Assembly (NCBI GenBank): GCA_963965975.1
Contig: OZ014411.1
Span: 10,169,501 to 10,233,500, forward strand
Length of the DNA: 64,000 nt
Reading direction: 5' to 3'
Source: Xestospongia bergquistia
Lineage: Eukaryota; Porifera; Demospongiae; Haplosclerida; Petrosiidae
The notes beneath the pieces are model-generated. The model ran no database searches. It worked only from the letters and a program-made list of their open reading frames with translations, and was not told the origin of the DNA. Of the stretch, positions 24,481-36,328 are shown one piece after another (positions within the stretch are counted from its first letter, which is position 1; each line of letters starts with the position of its first letter). Made by a program: the position numbers and the translations under genes.

Positions 24481-25572
24481 GTTTGTCACTAAGTATGTTG
24501 GTCTTATTGTTTTCTATATCTGTTTCTATTTCCCAATTTTACCTCAGCTTTGATCACAAAGAGTTTGTCAAGTAATGTTTCATCACATTTTGAAGGATAA
24601 AAATTTTGCTGTTTAAGCTAACGATGTTTCAGTTGGTGATATTTCTGAGAAGATTCCTATACTATCCTCATCAGTAAGTTGTAAACATCTGTCTAAAGTT
24701 CTATGTGGTAAAGGTACTCCATGTTATACAACACTTTGTTCTCTACCTATTCTGAGTTGTTGTTATAATAAAAGGTGTCATTACAGTATCATTGTATAGT
24801 AATGGCTATTTCTGGCATGATTTTACACCTATGTCAGGTAACTTTCTGTTTTAAGTATTAATAAACATATATTGTTTGAACATGTTCTGTTTCCACTATC
24901 TTAACCTTTTTTAAATTTATTTATGTGTGAATAATTATTGTGTGATATAACAAGTTATGATATTGACTGAGACTATTAACTTCTGTAAACTATTGCTGTG
25001 AAAAGAAGTGATCCTTCAAAAACTAATAAGAGTTTTGAAACATTGCAATAATTATTGTGGGATTAAGATTTTAGGTTAATAGCTAACCAGTTAGACTTAT
25101 GAAAATAACTAAAGTACAAGTTTATAATTACATTATACTGCCACATTTGATTTGTACTTGATAAATATATTAATTAAACTAATGGTGAACTAACCTGCAC
25201 TGTTTATTCTATTACATGGTAGTACATGTTTTACATATAGACTATTTTAGTGTGTGATTGAGTGTCCATTGCTTAACATGTTTACTGTCATCTTCTATTT
25301 GGTCAGACAGTTAATGTCACTAATTTTATGCTATGAACAAGTAATACTAGGAACATTTTATATATCAGTAAATTAATTACTATTGATTTTAATCCTTTCT
25401 TAAAACAACTGTAATGAAATTTCATGACATAACATGTACATTGCATCAAATAAAATGATACAGATATGCTATATAATGATAAATTAAAGTGATAATCTAG
25501 TAAATTGGACTTTTGATTGTGACAATAGAAAGTCAAAAGTATATAAATTATAACATTAATTTAAAAATAACT
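24481..25572. other. No gene seen; dispersed repeats
   Basis: About 24950-25260 resembles 43540-43800 and 47750-48060 (repeat R2: landmarks AGAAGTGATC and TATTCTATTACATG). 25290-25560 is the 3' flank of the small secreted-gene family and is shared with the other copies. Confidence 0.45.
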
Positions 25573-26192
25573 CTAAAGTTTTGAAGACAGTGATGATATT
25601 CCAATGATATTAAAATGTAGCTCATCCCATGGCATTGGGTCACTCTTGTGGTTAGCTTCTGCATTATTTCTCTCAGCTTCTGTAACAAGGCGAACTCCAT
25701 TGACATCTCCTACACTTAAGTAGTAATTCTCTCCATTATGCACAGTTTTAAGTCTAACATTAATTTGAGTACCAATTGGTTCCATAATAAACTCAGCTCC
25801 TGTACCTTGTGATCCCTACATACAAGATTAAAGTTTAAGTTCTAACATAAAATGATAATACTCACTAAAGTCAGAGAGGATGGATGTATAACAATTAATT
25901 CCATTTGTCCCATTTGACTCTGACTGATAATTTGACTTGTAGTATTTGGTTTATCCCAAATTTTAAGATTAACTAAACAAAATATGTTAATTAATATAGT
26001 TCAAATTAAATTGTACTTTGTAAGACACAATATTATATAAAAGAGATAATTCTTTTAAACTTACAGGCATTATTTAAGCTTGTGACACCTACAAGACCAA
26101 CTCCTGGGATATGTGCCAAATGATATCCAGTTCCATGACAGAACAGAAAATTAGTGACATTAACTTTCCTATCACACATATCAGTAAAAGTA
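25573..26192 (-). CDS. Small secreted-family gene, copy A (three exons seen)
   Basis: Exons on the minus strand are 26192-26065, 25972-25866 and 25815-25573, with GT-AG introns of 92 and 50 bp. Phases agree. Exon 1 encodes VTNFLFCHGTGYHLAH and GLVGVTSLNNA, exon 2 encodes KIWDKPNTTSQIISQ and SQMGQMELIVIH, and exon 3 encodes EPIGTQINVRLKTVHNGENY and LSVGDVNGVRLV, ending SSLSSKL. Unlike the other copies, exon 1 starts at an acceptor (TTTTTACAG), so a 5' exon is missing from my model. The pattern of short beta-strands ('GYHL', 'NYYLSVG', 'LHFNII') suggests a beta-trefoil-like cytokine or lectin fold, which is inference only. Exon 3 differs from copies B-D by one residue (AER for AEK). Confidence 0.65.
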
Positions 26193-26235
26193 CTGTAAAA
26201 ATGAATATTTTCTTTAACAATCAGTTCGTACTTTA

Positions 26236-26377
26236 AATGGATGGATTACTATGGAATGTCGAATTTATGTAAATTACTCATTATATAATTTGTTGTTATG
26301 TAATAGTACAACATACTGACAAATTATGTAGTGAGCAATTTGTAATAATTCTACATTCCATAGCAATCCATCTATGT
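26236..26377. repeat. Foldback repeat upstream of copy A
   Basis: TGGATTACTATGGAATGTCG pairs imperfectly with the inverted TGGATTGCTATGGAATGTAG. The arms run about 55 bp around a short centre near TAATAGTACA. It is probably a small MITE. It lies 5' of copy A's first recognised exon. Confidence 0.6.
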
Positions 26378-26792
26378 AAGCTACAAATTAGTTTTTAAAA
26401 TGACATATTGCTTTTTACAGTGTATAGTGACTTGCTTTGTTTTTCAAAATTTGCTATAGATGACTTAACATTCTTTATGAAGGCTTTTGCTAAATCTTTC
26501 AGAAGTATTGCAAATTCAATGGTCAATTGAGAATACAAGTTTCCTCTACATATTACTAAAATGTAATCTGATCACAATTCAAAAACTCTTTCAAAACCAA
26601 ACTTAATTTATGAACAGCACTTTTCCTCCATGTATGACCATGTGACTCTGTTATGAATGATATGTATGGTTAGGTTTAACACTTATAAGATTGGTAATGT
26701 TAATAGGTGTTGTTATATCCGAAACCTGTTCAATTCATTGCTATACTGACACCCAATGACTCAATAACATTATACACATTTCCTTAATATAG

Positions 26793-27002
26793 GGTGTAAC
26801 TGATTTTAAGGAAACACTAACATCTGGTAGCTCTTCTACTGCTCCTACAGATCAAAAGCCTGTGTTTAGTGTTATTACAACTCGCAAGTTTGAAACCAGT
26901 GAAATGTGTGAACTGTTTGTAGAACGTTGGTCAAAAGTAGTATATCTGTTTCTGCTTACCTTGTATGGTTTATTGTTCTGTAGCTGGATCAGCTTGTACT
27001 AG
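26793..27002 (+). pseudogene. Possible TMEM104/amino-acid-transporter-like exon
   Basis: The acceptor TTAATATAG is followed by 69 open codons containing FSVITTRKFETSEMCELF, WSKVV and then a hydrophobic run (YLFLLTLYGLLFC), ending in TAG. The order (charged motif, EM.ELF, then a membrane segment with YLYG-like spacing) recalls TMEM104 or related transporters. That is from memory and weak. There are no neighbouring exons, and the paralog at 15831 is broken, so it is probably a transduplicated exon fragment. Confidence 0.25.
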
Positions 27003-28173
27003 CAGTCTACCTTTGAATTTTAGTAAAGCATAAACATTTACAAGAGATTTTAATGTGAGACAGACCTTTTTGTGCGAGTAACATATGGAAATGATTAAAC
27101 AAGTCACGAAATGTTGAGAAAGGAAGTTCATTCACAAGACTCAAATTAACTGTTATGGAATCTGTTGCTAATGTGATGTACGTGTGGGAGTAGTCCATGA
27201 TGTATGACTCTAATATAGTAACATCGAATTATACTATCAACATTTACTATAATATGTATATGATTATAAATTAAGCTCTATGTGAACTGAACCTTCAATA
27301 AGATTTGCACAAAATGCATTAAAGCTTCTTGACTTTTCTCCATAAGCATATTCCATACAGCCAAACTATTTCTGTGACAAATGAGGTGATCTATGAAGAA
27401 TCACCCCTCAATCCAAAGCTCTGCTACAGGAGAGTACAAATTGTTAGTCTGTCAATCAAAATAGCATATAATTTGTGGGCTGTATTTAATTGAATTCTCT
27501 TTATATATATTTCATGTGGAGTTATCTCATGACATACCACCCTATTTTTTCTTTTATCATTTGAAATAAACTATTTAGTTAGACATTTATTAGTCAGATT
27601 CTGGATGGGTTTAGTTGGGCTTAAACTCAAATCAAAGAGGAAACAGTCAAAAAATACACATACAATTTCTTTGCTAAAGAAATTATGTATCCATTACAAA
27701 CTCTTGTTATGTAATGGACACATAATCACACACTAAAATATTCTGTACATAAAACATGTACTATCATGTAATAGAATAAACAGTGCAGACTAATTTACTA
27801 TTAGTTTTATTAAATTATTTATCAAGTACAGTATAATGTAACTATATGAACCTTGCACTTTTAAATTCCTTATTGAAACATACATAATCAAACATCAAAG
27901 TGCTGTATAGGATGTTAATATACCTTTGTATGACAAAATAGGCATATTTTAAATTTATTATCAATGAAATATAACAAGTTGGGAGAATATCATTGTTAAA
28001 CTGCTATTATCACTGATGCATAAACAGACAGGCAGTAATAACACTGACTATGTGTATACATATACAACTAGTATGTATTCTTTACTCTTTCTTTTATCAT
28101 GTCATCTTGATATTGGGGATATAAGAGATTAATATTTCAAATGACTACAAAATAATGGGAGATGTTGTACTAT

Positions 28174-28181
28174 GACATAAC
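28174..28181. other. Empty insertion site for the 40928 element
   Basis: In this R1 copy GACATAAC occurs once, flanked by TACTAT and CCTACACC. In the copy at 40920-41402 the same flanks enclose the 467-bp element and two GACATAAC copies. Confidence 0.9.
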
Positions 28182-29085
28182 CCTACACCAAATATTATAC
28201 CAATTGAATTGCATTAAATACAAAAATATATATTTTGCAGAAATTATGAAGTATTGCCTGGTTGTATTCTTTTACAATAGATATTCTTCCTATTCACTCT
28301 CCCTCCATATAGTCATCACAGATAGACATGTAGTTTAGTCCTTGCTATAATCACTGGAACACTAACAATTCATATTTATATTGTCATTACTTATTTCAAA
28401 ACTGCCAGTGTCGGTCTCCAGGCAATTATTACAATGCCAAAGAATTTGGACCCCATATATCGATACCAACCTTTGTAACCATGCCAACCAATTACATGGA
28501 CCACCACCATATAATTTGTCATGATCAGATAGAGTTATTAATTTATAATTACTGTTTATTATTATTAATTGACGTTCATTTGAGTTGAGAAATATGCATT
28601 TATTCTAATTAACAAAAATTAATGTCACCAGTCATTTCATTATTTTACATATATATTATTATATATACATGTACACATTGTCAGATACATGGGTACATTT
28701 CCTTCTATCATGTTTCATTTATCATTTATTGATATTCCCAAAGTATGAGGTTATCTTATAAATTTAGGTTCCTATAATTTCCATGGTGTATTTGTTATTT
28801 TAAGATTTTTTTTCATCTATATAGTTATGTATACTTGGGCACAAAAAAAGGACAAGTTGATCACAAACTTTTATTTGACTTGTCAAAAATCGATTTATGA
28901 AATTCAATTAAAACAGTCTTATAAGGAAGTGACCTATCAACATTGTAACAAGAGAAGTTAGTCCCTTTACTTTTACATATAGCATGTCATACGTTCAGGA
29001 AAGATAGTGACCAGTAGAAAGTATTTTTTTGTAAAAGATAAATTATAATAATAACTTCCTTTTTTTAAGAGGATATACATCATTG

Positions 29086-29678
29086 TGTTCTGTTTTGTAA
29101 TGGAACTGGATATCATTTGGCACATATCCCAGGAGTTGGTCTTGTAGGTATTGCAAGTTTAAATAATGCCTGTACATTTGAAAGAATTATCTGTTTTTAA
29201 TAATGTTGTGTTTTACAAAGTACAGTTTAATTTGAATTATATTAATTAGCATATTTTGTTTAGTTAATCTTAAAATTTGGGATAAACCAAATACTACAAG
29301 TCAAATTATCAGTCAGAGTCAAATGGGACAAATGGAATTAACTGTTGTACATCGATCCTCTCTGACTTTAGTCAGTATATTATCATTTTATGTAACAACT
29401 TAAACTATCTTGTATGTATTGATCACAAGGTACAGGAGCTTGAGTTTACTATGGAACCTATTGGTACTCAAATTAATGTTAGACTAAAGACTATACATAA
29501 TGGAGAAAATTACTACTTAAGTGTAGGAGATGTCAATGAAGTTTGGCTTGTTACAGATGCTGAGAGAAATGATGCAGAAACTAACCACAATGCTGATCCA
29601 ATGTCATGGAAAGAGCTACATTTTAATATCATTGGACTATCTTCACTGTCTTTTAAAGCTGTAGAGTCATCATTTTAA
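29086..29678 (+). pseudogene. Small secreted-family gene, decayed copy E
   Basis: This copy is on the opposite strand to A-D. Exon 1 is truncated on its 5' side by a junction with repeat R1 at about 29090 and keeps LFCNGTGYHLAHIPG. Its donor GTAAGT has become GTACAT. Exon 2 (29264-29370) is intact. The exon 3 acceptor TAGGGATC reads TATTGATC, losing AG, and a T has been inserted at about 29441. The rest of exon 3 remains open to 29678 with several substitutions (for example VNEVWLV) and a longer C-terminus (KAVESSF). It is almost certainly non-functional. Confidence 0.7.
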
Positions 29679-30094
29679 TTAATACTATAATATATCTATA
29701 TTTGACTTTATATTGTCACAATCAAAAGTCCATTTTACTAGATTATCACTTTATTTTATTATTATATAACATATCTATATCATCTTATCAAATGTAATGT
29801 ACATGTTACTTTTGTAATTTTATTATTAAAAGTTTCATTGAATAACACTTGTTGTAATAAAGGATTAAAATAATAGTAGTTAACTTACCAATATGTAAAA
29901 TGTCCCTAGTATTACTTGTTCAGAGTACATGTATAACGTTAATGGCATTAAATGTTTAACCAAATAGAAGTTAGCTGTAAAAGTGACATGCCTTAATAAA
30001 CTGTTAAGTGTGACATTTACCACAAGTTACTGACCACTCTTAAAAGTCACATCCATGATGAAAACAAGTGTATATATAATTTCTTTGCTTCAAA

Positions 30095-30640
30095 TTAAGA
30101 TTGTTTTAATAATTTGATAAGAATGTGTTAAAATTGCAGTAAAATCATGTTAAAATTATTTTTAAAATGCATTAAGATTATGTTAAAATTGAGCTAAAAT
30201 AATACTTTATTTGTGTTATTAACATTGCATTAAATTGTGCTTCAAATTATGCTAAATTGTGTTAAAATTGCATTAAAATTGCATTAAGATTGCATTAAAT
30301 TTTTTTTAAAATTGCATTAAAATTGTGTTAAAATTGAATTAAAATTGTGTTAAAATTGTGTTATAATTGCATTAAGATTGCATTAAAAGTGTGTTAAAAT
30401 AGCATTAACATTGTGTTAAGATTGCATTAAAATTGTGTTAAAATGGTATTAAAACTGTGTTAAAATAGTGCTAAAAATGTGTTGAGATTGTGTTAAAACC
30501 GTGTTAACATTGTGTTAAAATTGCATTAAAATTGTGTTAAAATTGAATTAAAATTGTGTTAAGATTGTGTTAAGATTGTGTTAAAGTTGTGTTAAGATTG
30601 CATTAAAACTGTGTTAAAATTGTGTTAAAATTCTTATAAG
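30095..30640. repeat. 12-bp satellite array, second locus
   Basis: The same degenerate TTAAAATTGTGT monomer as at 19195-20885, about 45 copies, without the 473-bp higher-order pattern. It is matched by the array at 35283-35790 in unit 2. Confidence 0.85.
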
Positions 30641-31189
30641 TTTATTTATTACATAACATGATTTACTTGAAAGAACTCTGTAGCAAAGAAATTGAATGTG
30701 CGTTTTTTGATGACTGATTTACTCTTTGATGTGAGACTGATTTACTCTTTGATGTGAGTCTAGTAACTTGATAATAAATGTCACAATAAATGGTTTATTA
30801 AGGTATGTCACTAATAATGATTTACCGTCATCTTCTATTTGGTTAGACATTTAATATCATTAATATTATGCTATGAACAAGCAATACTAGGGACATTGGT
30901 TACTATTGTTTTTAATTTTATAGTACAGCAAGTGTTATTAAATGAAATTTAAGTAATAAAATTACAAAATTAACTACTATTATTTTAATCCTTTTTTAGA
31001 ACAAATTATATTCAATGAGATTTTCATTAATAAAATTACAAAAGTAATATGTACATTAGATCTGATAAGATAATATGAAATATTCCATATAATAATAAAT
31101 TAAAGTGATAATCTAGTAATGTGGACTTTTGATTGTAATAATAGAATGTCAAATATAGATATATTATAATGTTAATTAGAATGATGACT

Positions 31190-31827
31190 CTAAAGTTTTG
31201 AGGACAGTGATGATATTCCAATGATATTAAAATGTAGCTCATCCCATGGCATTGGGTCACTCTTGTGATTAGCTTCTGCATTATTTTTCTCAGCTTCTGT
31301 AACAAGGCGAACTCCATTGACATCTCCTACACTTAAGTAGTAATTCTCTCCATTATGTACAGTCTTAAGTCTAACATTAATTTGAGTACCAATAGGTTCC
31401 ATAGTAAACTCAGCTCCTGTACCTTGTGATCCCTACATACAAGATTAAAGTTTAAGTTCTAACATAAAATGATAATACTCACTAAAGTCAGAGAGGATGG
31501 ATGTATAACAATTAATTCCATTTGTCCCATTTGACTCTGACTGATAATTTGACTTGTAGTATTTGGTTTATCCCAAATTTTAAGATTAACTAAACAAAAT
31601 ATGTTAGATTAATATAGTTCAAATTAAATTGTACTTTGTAAGACATAATATTATTAAAAAGAGATAATTCTTTTAAACTTACAGACATTATTTAAACTTG
31701 TGATACCTACAAGACCAATTCCTGGGATATGTGCCAAATAATATCCAGTTCCATGACAGAATAGAACATTAGTGACATTAGTAGATGGATTGTTAACATA
31801 GTCTGTTATACTCATAAGATTTGCCAT
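31190..31827 (-). CDS. Small secreted-family gene, copy B
   Basis: Exons are 31827-31683, 31589-31483 and 31432-31190 (minus strand), with introns of 93 and 50 bp and agreeing phases. The product is about 163 residues from ATG 31827. Ahead of that ATG the frame stays open over a hydrophobic run (YYIIIFTLLAIV) to a TAA. The signal peptide may therefore begin at a lost or non-ATG start, or in an upstream exon. Exon 3 is identical in protein to copies C and D. Motifs: CHGTGYYLAHIPGIGLVG, WDKPNTTSQ, GTQINVRLKTVHNG, YYLSVGDVNGVRLV, DPMPWDELHFNIIG. The family is not recognised; a secreted beta-trefoil-like protein is my best guess from strand pattern only. Confidence 0.65.
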
Positions 31828-31869
31828 GACAATTGCTAATAGAGTAAAGATGATAATATAATAAGTACA

Positions 31870-33032
31870 ATTTTATTGAAACTCTCGTTTTCTCTTTTAG
31901 TTATTTTGCAATAGCTATAATTTGATGATAACTGTTAGTTGTACTCATACACTTTATATATCGAACTTGACAGGAACTAAAAAATAGTAATGACAAATTA
32001 TGATGCATTAGGACATTGCTTCCTTACACATAAAAGGTCAAAGGTCATTGTTTGTCCTGTAAGTATGCAACATGTAACATCAGAAGACAAAGGGAATTTC
32101 CCTCTAATATAAATATATATATATATACATATATATATATTAGGGCTACTTTCACTTTACAATGGAATGTTAAGCTGTGTTTCACAGTTGACTTCATTTA
32201 TTTAGAAGATTTTTCCCCATTAGGACGTTTGTATTTATGAGTTAAATGAAAGTTTGTGACCTATTTGTCTTTTTTGTGTCCAAGTTAATATTGCTAGATA
32301 TATTTAGTCTGCCAGAAATCATTATAATTTGACTTAACTATAGCTACCTGAATTAATGAGATGATCTAGATATCACATGATCATACATTTACCAACAAAT
32401 GATAAATCATCATATGATAAATTGTACCTATGTACCTTTGAATGATTGTGTGCATATATGTCATTGACTATGTATTATGATGAAATAAATGGTGACAAAG
32501 GTCATTTTAATATTATTTTGTTATCTCTGTAAGGAATGATTAACAAAAGTGAATAGCAATACAATTAACCATTTATTAAAATAATTAAATAAAATAATAG
32601 TAATTAATATTAATTTGATATGTAATATGTACCGCTTGACTGTTTGTACGAATACACTGAGGGAGAGTGAGCTGGAATAATATCTATTGTTAAAGGCAGA
32701 CATTACTTCAAATTTTCATAAACAATGTCTTAGCAATTTCAATATAAGATTTACTATAAGTGAGGTTGATTAACTTATCTATTAGTGATATATGACAAGT
32801 TAAGTAATGTTAGAAAGAACCAATTCCACTTACTAGACTCAAGTAAACTCATATTACTAACACAATGTATAGGTGGGAGTATCCAGACTATAACATACAG
32901 TAACATTGGATTAGAAGTGTATTATTAAAATTAACTCTATAAAGTACTACATTGTGTATAGCTACAAAATACTGAGCATTATGGTTTCTGTATCCACAAA
33001 TATTTGCAATAAATTAGTACCCAAATACATGG
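31870..33032. other. Duplicated non-coding block in unit 1
   Basis: This holds the 5' flank of copy B, a (TA)n-type run at 32107-32143 lying between CCCTCTAATA and ATTAGGG, and at 32750-32910 a decayed relative of the minus-strand DYSHTYI exon at 27060-27200. No intact gene. It is paralogous to 37010-38200 and 45020-46160. Confidence 0.5.
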
Positions 33033-33392
33033 CTATATTGCAGTTGACATCATAAGAAGCCATATAGTGCTATTATCAATTAAAGTTGTGATGACATAAC
33101 TGGTAGTAATAGTACAAAGTTTATAACCCATTGGTACACTATACTCTATGTAAGATGAACTTTCATGTATACATTCCCTAACAAAATATTGAGACTTATT
33201 TACGCGATATATACCTGCACATCTGGAGGATGAGATCATTGGTATTCCCTTTTTTACACCACATTTCCTGTTGTTAATATCAACTAAAATAATGTCATTG
33301 ATCATAACATTTTCATTAACATTCCAGTCAGTCATTCCCAATTTGTTACATGTAATAGGAAAATGTACCAAAAATACTAAGATTGAAAGCAT
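33033..33392 (-). CDS. Small secreted Cys-containing ORF (119 aa)
   Basis: It starts with a classic signal peptide (MLSILVFLVHFPITC), then NENVMINDIILVDINNRKCG, SSSRCAGIYRVNK, a VRECIHESSSY segment and a hydrophobic C-terminal third. Five or six cysteines suggest an extracellular protein. It is open only in unit 1. Paralogs at about 38210-38560, 46160-46530 and 50070-50430 carry indels or stops, but all keep the signal-peptide region. It lies about 1.2 kb upstream of copy B on the same strand, so it might be a 5' exon of that gene rather than a separate one. Function unknown. Confidence 0.4.
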   Translation of the reverse strand: MLSILVFLVHFPITCNKLGMTDWNVNENVMINDIILVDINNRKCGVKKGIPMISSSRCAGIYRVNKSQYFVRECIHESSSYIEYSVPMGYKLCTITTSYVITTLIDNSTIWLLMMSTAI

Positions 33393-34791
33393 ATCTAATT
33401 TGTTAAATACAAATATAGCCTTTTATTATTATGGTACTTATAGATGTAGGGACATAATTATACACAATGTGTTATATGACATGACTTATCTTGACTATGA
33501 GGTGTGATATAATTATTGGTAGGTAATCTTGTGGGTTGACTCATATGCCGATATATCTTTTCTTCTATAACTGTTTCTTCACTTTCTAGTCATGAGTGTC
33601 AGTATAATTAATAGGAAAATCCGCTAGGCAGATTATCCCATTTTTTGGCTTCAATTCTTCTACATTAACTTTAAAGTAAATGTTTATGATGTTCCGCATA
33701 ATTCTAGATAATTATTATTTAGTGAGCATCTAGTGTTCTGAAAATATTGTGGAAATGAAAATTATCCAAGATATAGAACTTTTATAGTTCAAATTGAGGG
33801 AATGATTTTCCCATTGTTTCTTTTAGATGATGATATTGATTACCATTTAAGGAGAATTTTCTGTTTTGTATGTAGTATGGTATGGTTGACAAAAAACTGA
33901 CTAGTCAAGTCTACACTCTGTTAGGTATTAACATTGCTGTATACACTAGTATATTATAATATGTTCAAAAGATGATTATATTTTTGACCTGTATTATTTT
34001 TAATGCTGTAGTCTTATAACATAGAGAAATGTCCATATTGTATACATACATACATGTACATGTACTTTAGTGTATGACATATATTGTTATGTACTTTGTC
34101 ACTTATTAAACACACCCATTTAACCACTAAATATGTAAACAGATACTTATGAAGTAGTTTATATAAGAGAGTCATTTCCTGTTATGATAATGTACTTACT
34201 ACATTGTTTATATACTGTAGTAAGTAGAAAAAATATACCAAAGCTCTTTGTAATATATCTTAATAGTAAACTACTAGCTATAACTTCTCAGTGAAATGTT
34301 GTACAATGTACATTGTATGATTTATATATTAAGGTAGTCTAAATTGTTACAATAGTTCAAAAGGAGGGAATCATTGTGTCATTGTTACTTTTAGATGATC
34401 ATATTGATTACCATTTAAGGAGAATTTTCTGTTTTGCATGTAGTATGGTATAGTTGACAAAAACTGGTTAGTCAATTGTACACTCTATTAGATATTAACA
34501 TTCCTGTATATACTAATATATTATATTATGTTCAAAAGATTACATATTTGACCTGTATTATTATTAATAGTGTAGTCTTATAACATACAGAAAATGTCCA
34601 TATTTTATATGCACATATATTACATGTACCTTAATATATGACATATGTTGTTATATTATATGTACTTTGTCACTTAGTTAAAGACACCCATTGTAAACAG
34701 ATATGTAATAAGTATTTTATATAAGAGAGTACATTTCCTGTTGTGATAATGTACCTAATACATTGTTTATATGGTATAGTGGATAAAATTG
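33393..34791. repeat. Two copies of a 0.57-kb subrepeat
   Basis: 33770-34340 and 34345-34790 are direct repeats (ATTACCATTTAAGGAGAA..., TATATTATATTATGTTCAAAAGAT..., AAGAGAG...CATTTCCTGTT). Single or double copies occur at 38950-39540, 50880-51478 and 51478-52030. No coding potential. 33393-33770 is the flank of the secreted ORF. Confidence 0.65.
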
Positions 34792-34866
34792 TCATGAAAA
34801 GAGTTACATTTTAATATCATTGGACTATCTTCACTGTCTTTTAAAGCTGTAGAGTCATCATTTTAA
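34792..34866 (+). pseudogene. Copy E exon-3 fragment at the duplication junction
   Basis: Only the last about 70 bp of copy E's exon 3 are present (AAAGAGTTACATTTTAATATC through the stop). It begins exactly where unit 2 begins, so it is the truncated edge of the duplicated segment. Confidence 0.75.
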
Positions 34867-35282
34867 TTAATACTATAATATATCTATATTTGACTTTATA
34901 TTGTCACAATCAAAAGTCCATTTTACTAAATTATAACTTTATTTTATTATTATATAACATATCTATATCATCTTATCAGATATAATGTACATGTTACTTT
35001 TGTAATTTTATTATTAAAGGTTTCATTGAATAACACTTGTTGTAATAAAGGATTAAAATAATAGTAGTTAACTTACCAATATGTAAAATGTCCCTAGTAT
35101 TACTTGTTCAGAGTACATGTATAACATTAGTGGCATTAAATGTTTAACCAAATAGAAGGTAGCTGTAAAAGTGACATGCCTTAATAAACTGTTAAGTGTG
35201 ACATTTACCACAAGTTACTGATGACTCTTAAAAGTCACATTCATGATGAAAACAGCCAAGAAAGTGTATATATAATTTCTTT

Positions 35283-35790
35283 GCTTCAAATTAAGATTGT
35301 TTTAATAATTTGATAAGAATGTGTTAAAATTGCAGTAAAATCATGTTGAAATTATTTTTAAAATGCATTAAGATTATGTTAAAATTGAGCTAAAATAATA
35401 CTTTAATTGTGTTAACATTCCATTAAATTGTGCTTCAAATTATGCTAAAATGTGTTAAAATTGCATTAAAATTTTGTTAAAATTGAATTAAAATTGTGTT
35501 AAAATTGTGTTATAATTGCATTAAGATTGCATTAAAAGTGTGTTAAAATAGCATTAACATTGTGTTAAGATTGCATTAAAATTGTGTTAAAATTGTGTTT
35601 AAACTGTGGTAAAATAGTGCTAAAATTGTGTTGAGATTGTGTTAAAACCGTGTTAACATTGTGTTAAAATTGCATTAAAATTGTGTTAAAATTGAATTAA
35701 AATTGTGTTAAGATTGTGTTAAGATTGTGTTAAAGTTGTGTTAAGATTGCATTAAAACTGTGTTAAAATTGTGTTAAAATTTTTATAAGT
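35283..35790. repeat. 12-bp satellite array, third locus
   Basis: Paralog of 30095-30640. It is a few monomers shorter, so copy number has changed since the duplication. Confidence 0.85.
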
Positions 35791-36328
35791 TTATTTATTA
35801 CATAACATGATTTACTCTGTAGCAAAGAAATTGAATGTGCATTTTTTGATGACTGATTTACTCTTTGATGTGAGACTGATTTACTCTTTGATGTGAGTCT
35901 AGTAACTTGATAATAAATGTCACAATAAATGGTTTATTAAGGTATGTCACTAATAATGATTTACCGTCATCTTCTATTTGGTTAGACATTTAATATCATT
36001 AATATTATGCTATGAACAAGCAATACTAGGGACATTGGTTACTATTGTTTTTAATTTTATAGTACAGCAAGTGTTATTAAATGAAATTTAAGTAATAAAA
36101 TTACAAAATTAACTACTATGATTTTAATCCTTTATTAGAACAAATTATATTCAATGAGATTTTCATTAATAAAATTACAAAAGTAATATGTACATTAGAT
36201 CTGATAAGATAATATGAAATATTCCATATAATAATAAATTAAAGTGATAATCTAATAAAGTGGACTTTTGATTGTAATAATAGAATGTCAAATATAGATA
36301 TATTATAATGTTAATTAGAATGATGAGT

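Larger units (their letters stand above)
26378..29085. other. No intact gene; duplicated and dispersed repeats
   Basis: 26527-27250 is the paralog of 15570-16290. 27060-27200, read on the minus strand, encodes DYSHTYITLATDSI. Decayed relatives on the minus strand are at about 32750-32910, 37920-38090 and 45900-46060, so this may be a former exon. 27640-27960 is repeat R2, and 27960-29085 is repeat R1. Confidence 0.45.
29608..34791. repeat. Segmental duplication, unit 1 (5.18 kb)
   Basis: Tandem with unit 2 (34792-39431). The two match collinearly: end of copy E exon 3, 12-bp satellite, gene copy B or C, (TA)n site, secreted ORF and the 0.57-kb subrepeat. Unit 1 has two of the 0.57-kb subrepeats and unit 2 has one, which accounts for most of the length difference. 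Confidence 0.8.

Noticed and set aside
25303-25536. Minus-strand ORF of 77 codons 3' of copy A
   Set aside because: It lies downstream of the stop codon in the shared 3' flank; related flanks do not keep the frame.
31036-31323. Minus-strand ORF starting MSMEFALLQ, repeated at 36175 and 44190
   Set aside because: It overlaps exon 3 of the secreted family in another frame and continues into non-coding flank. It recurs only because the blocks are duplicated.
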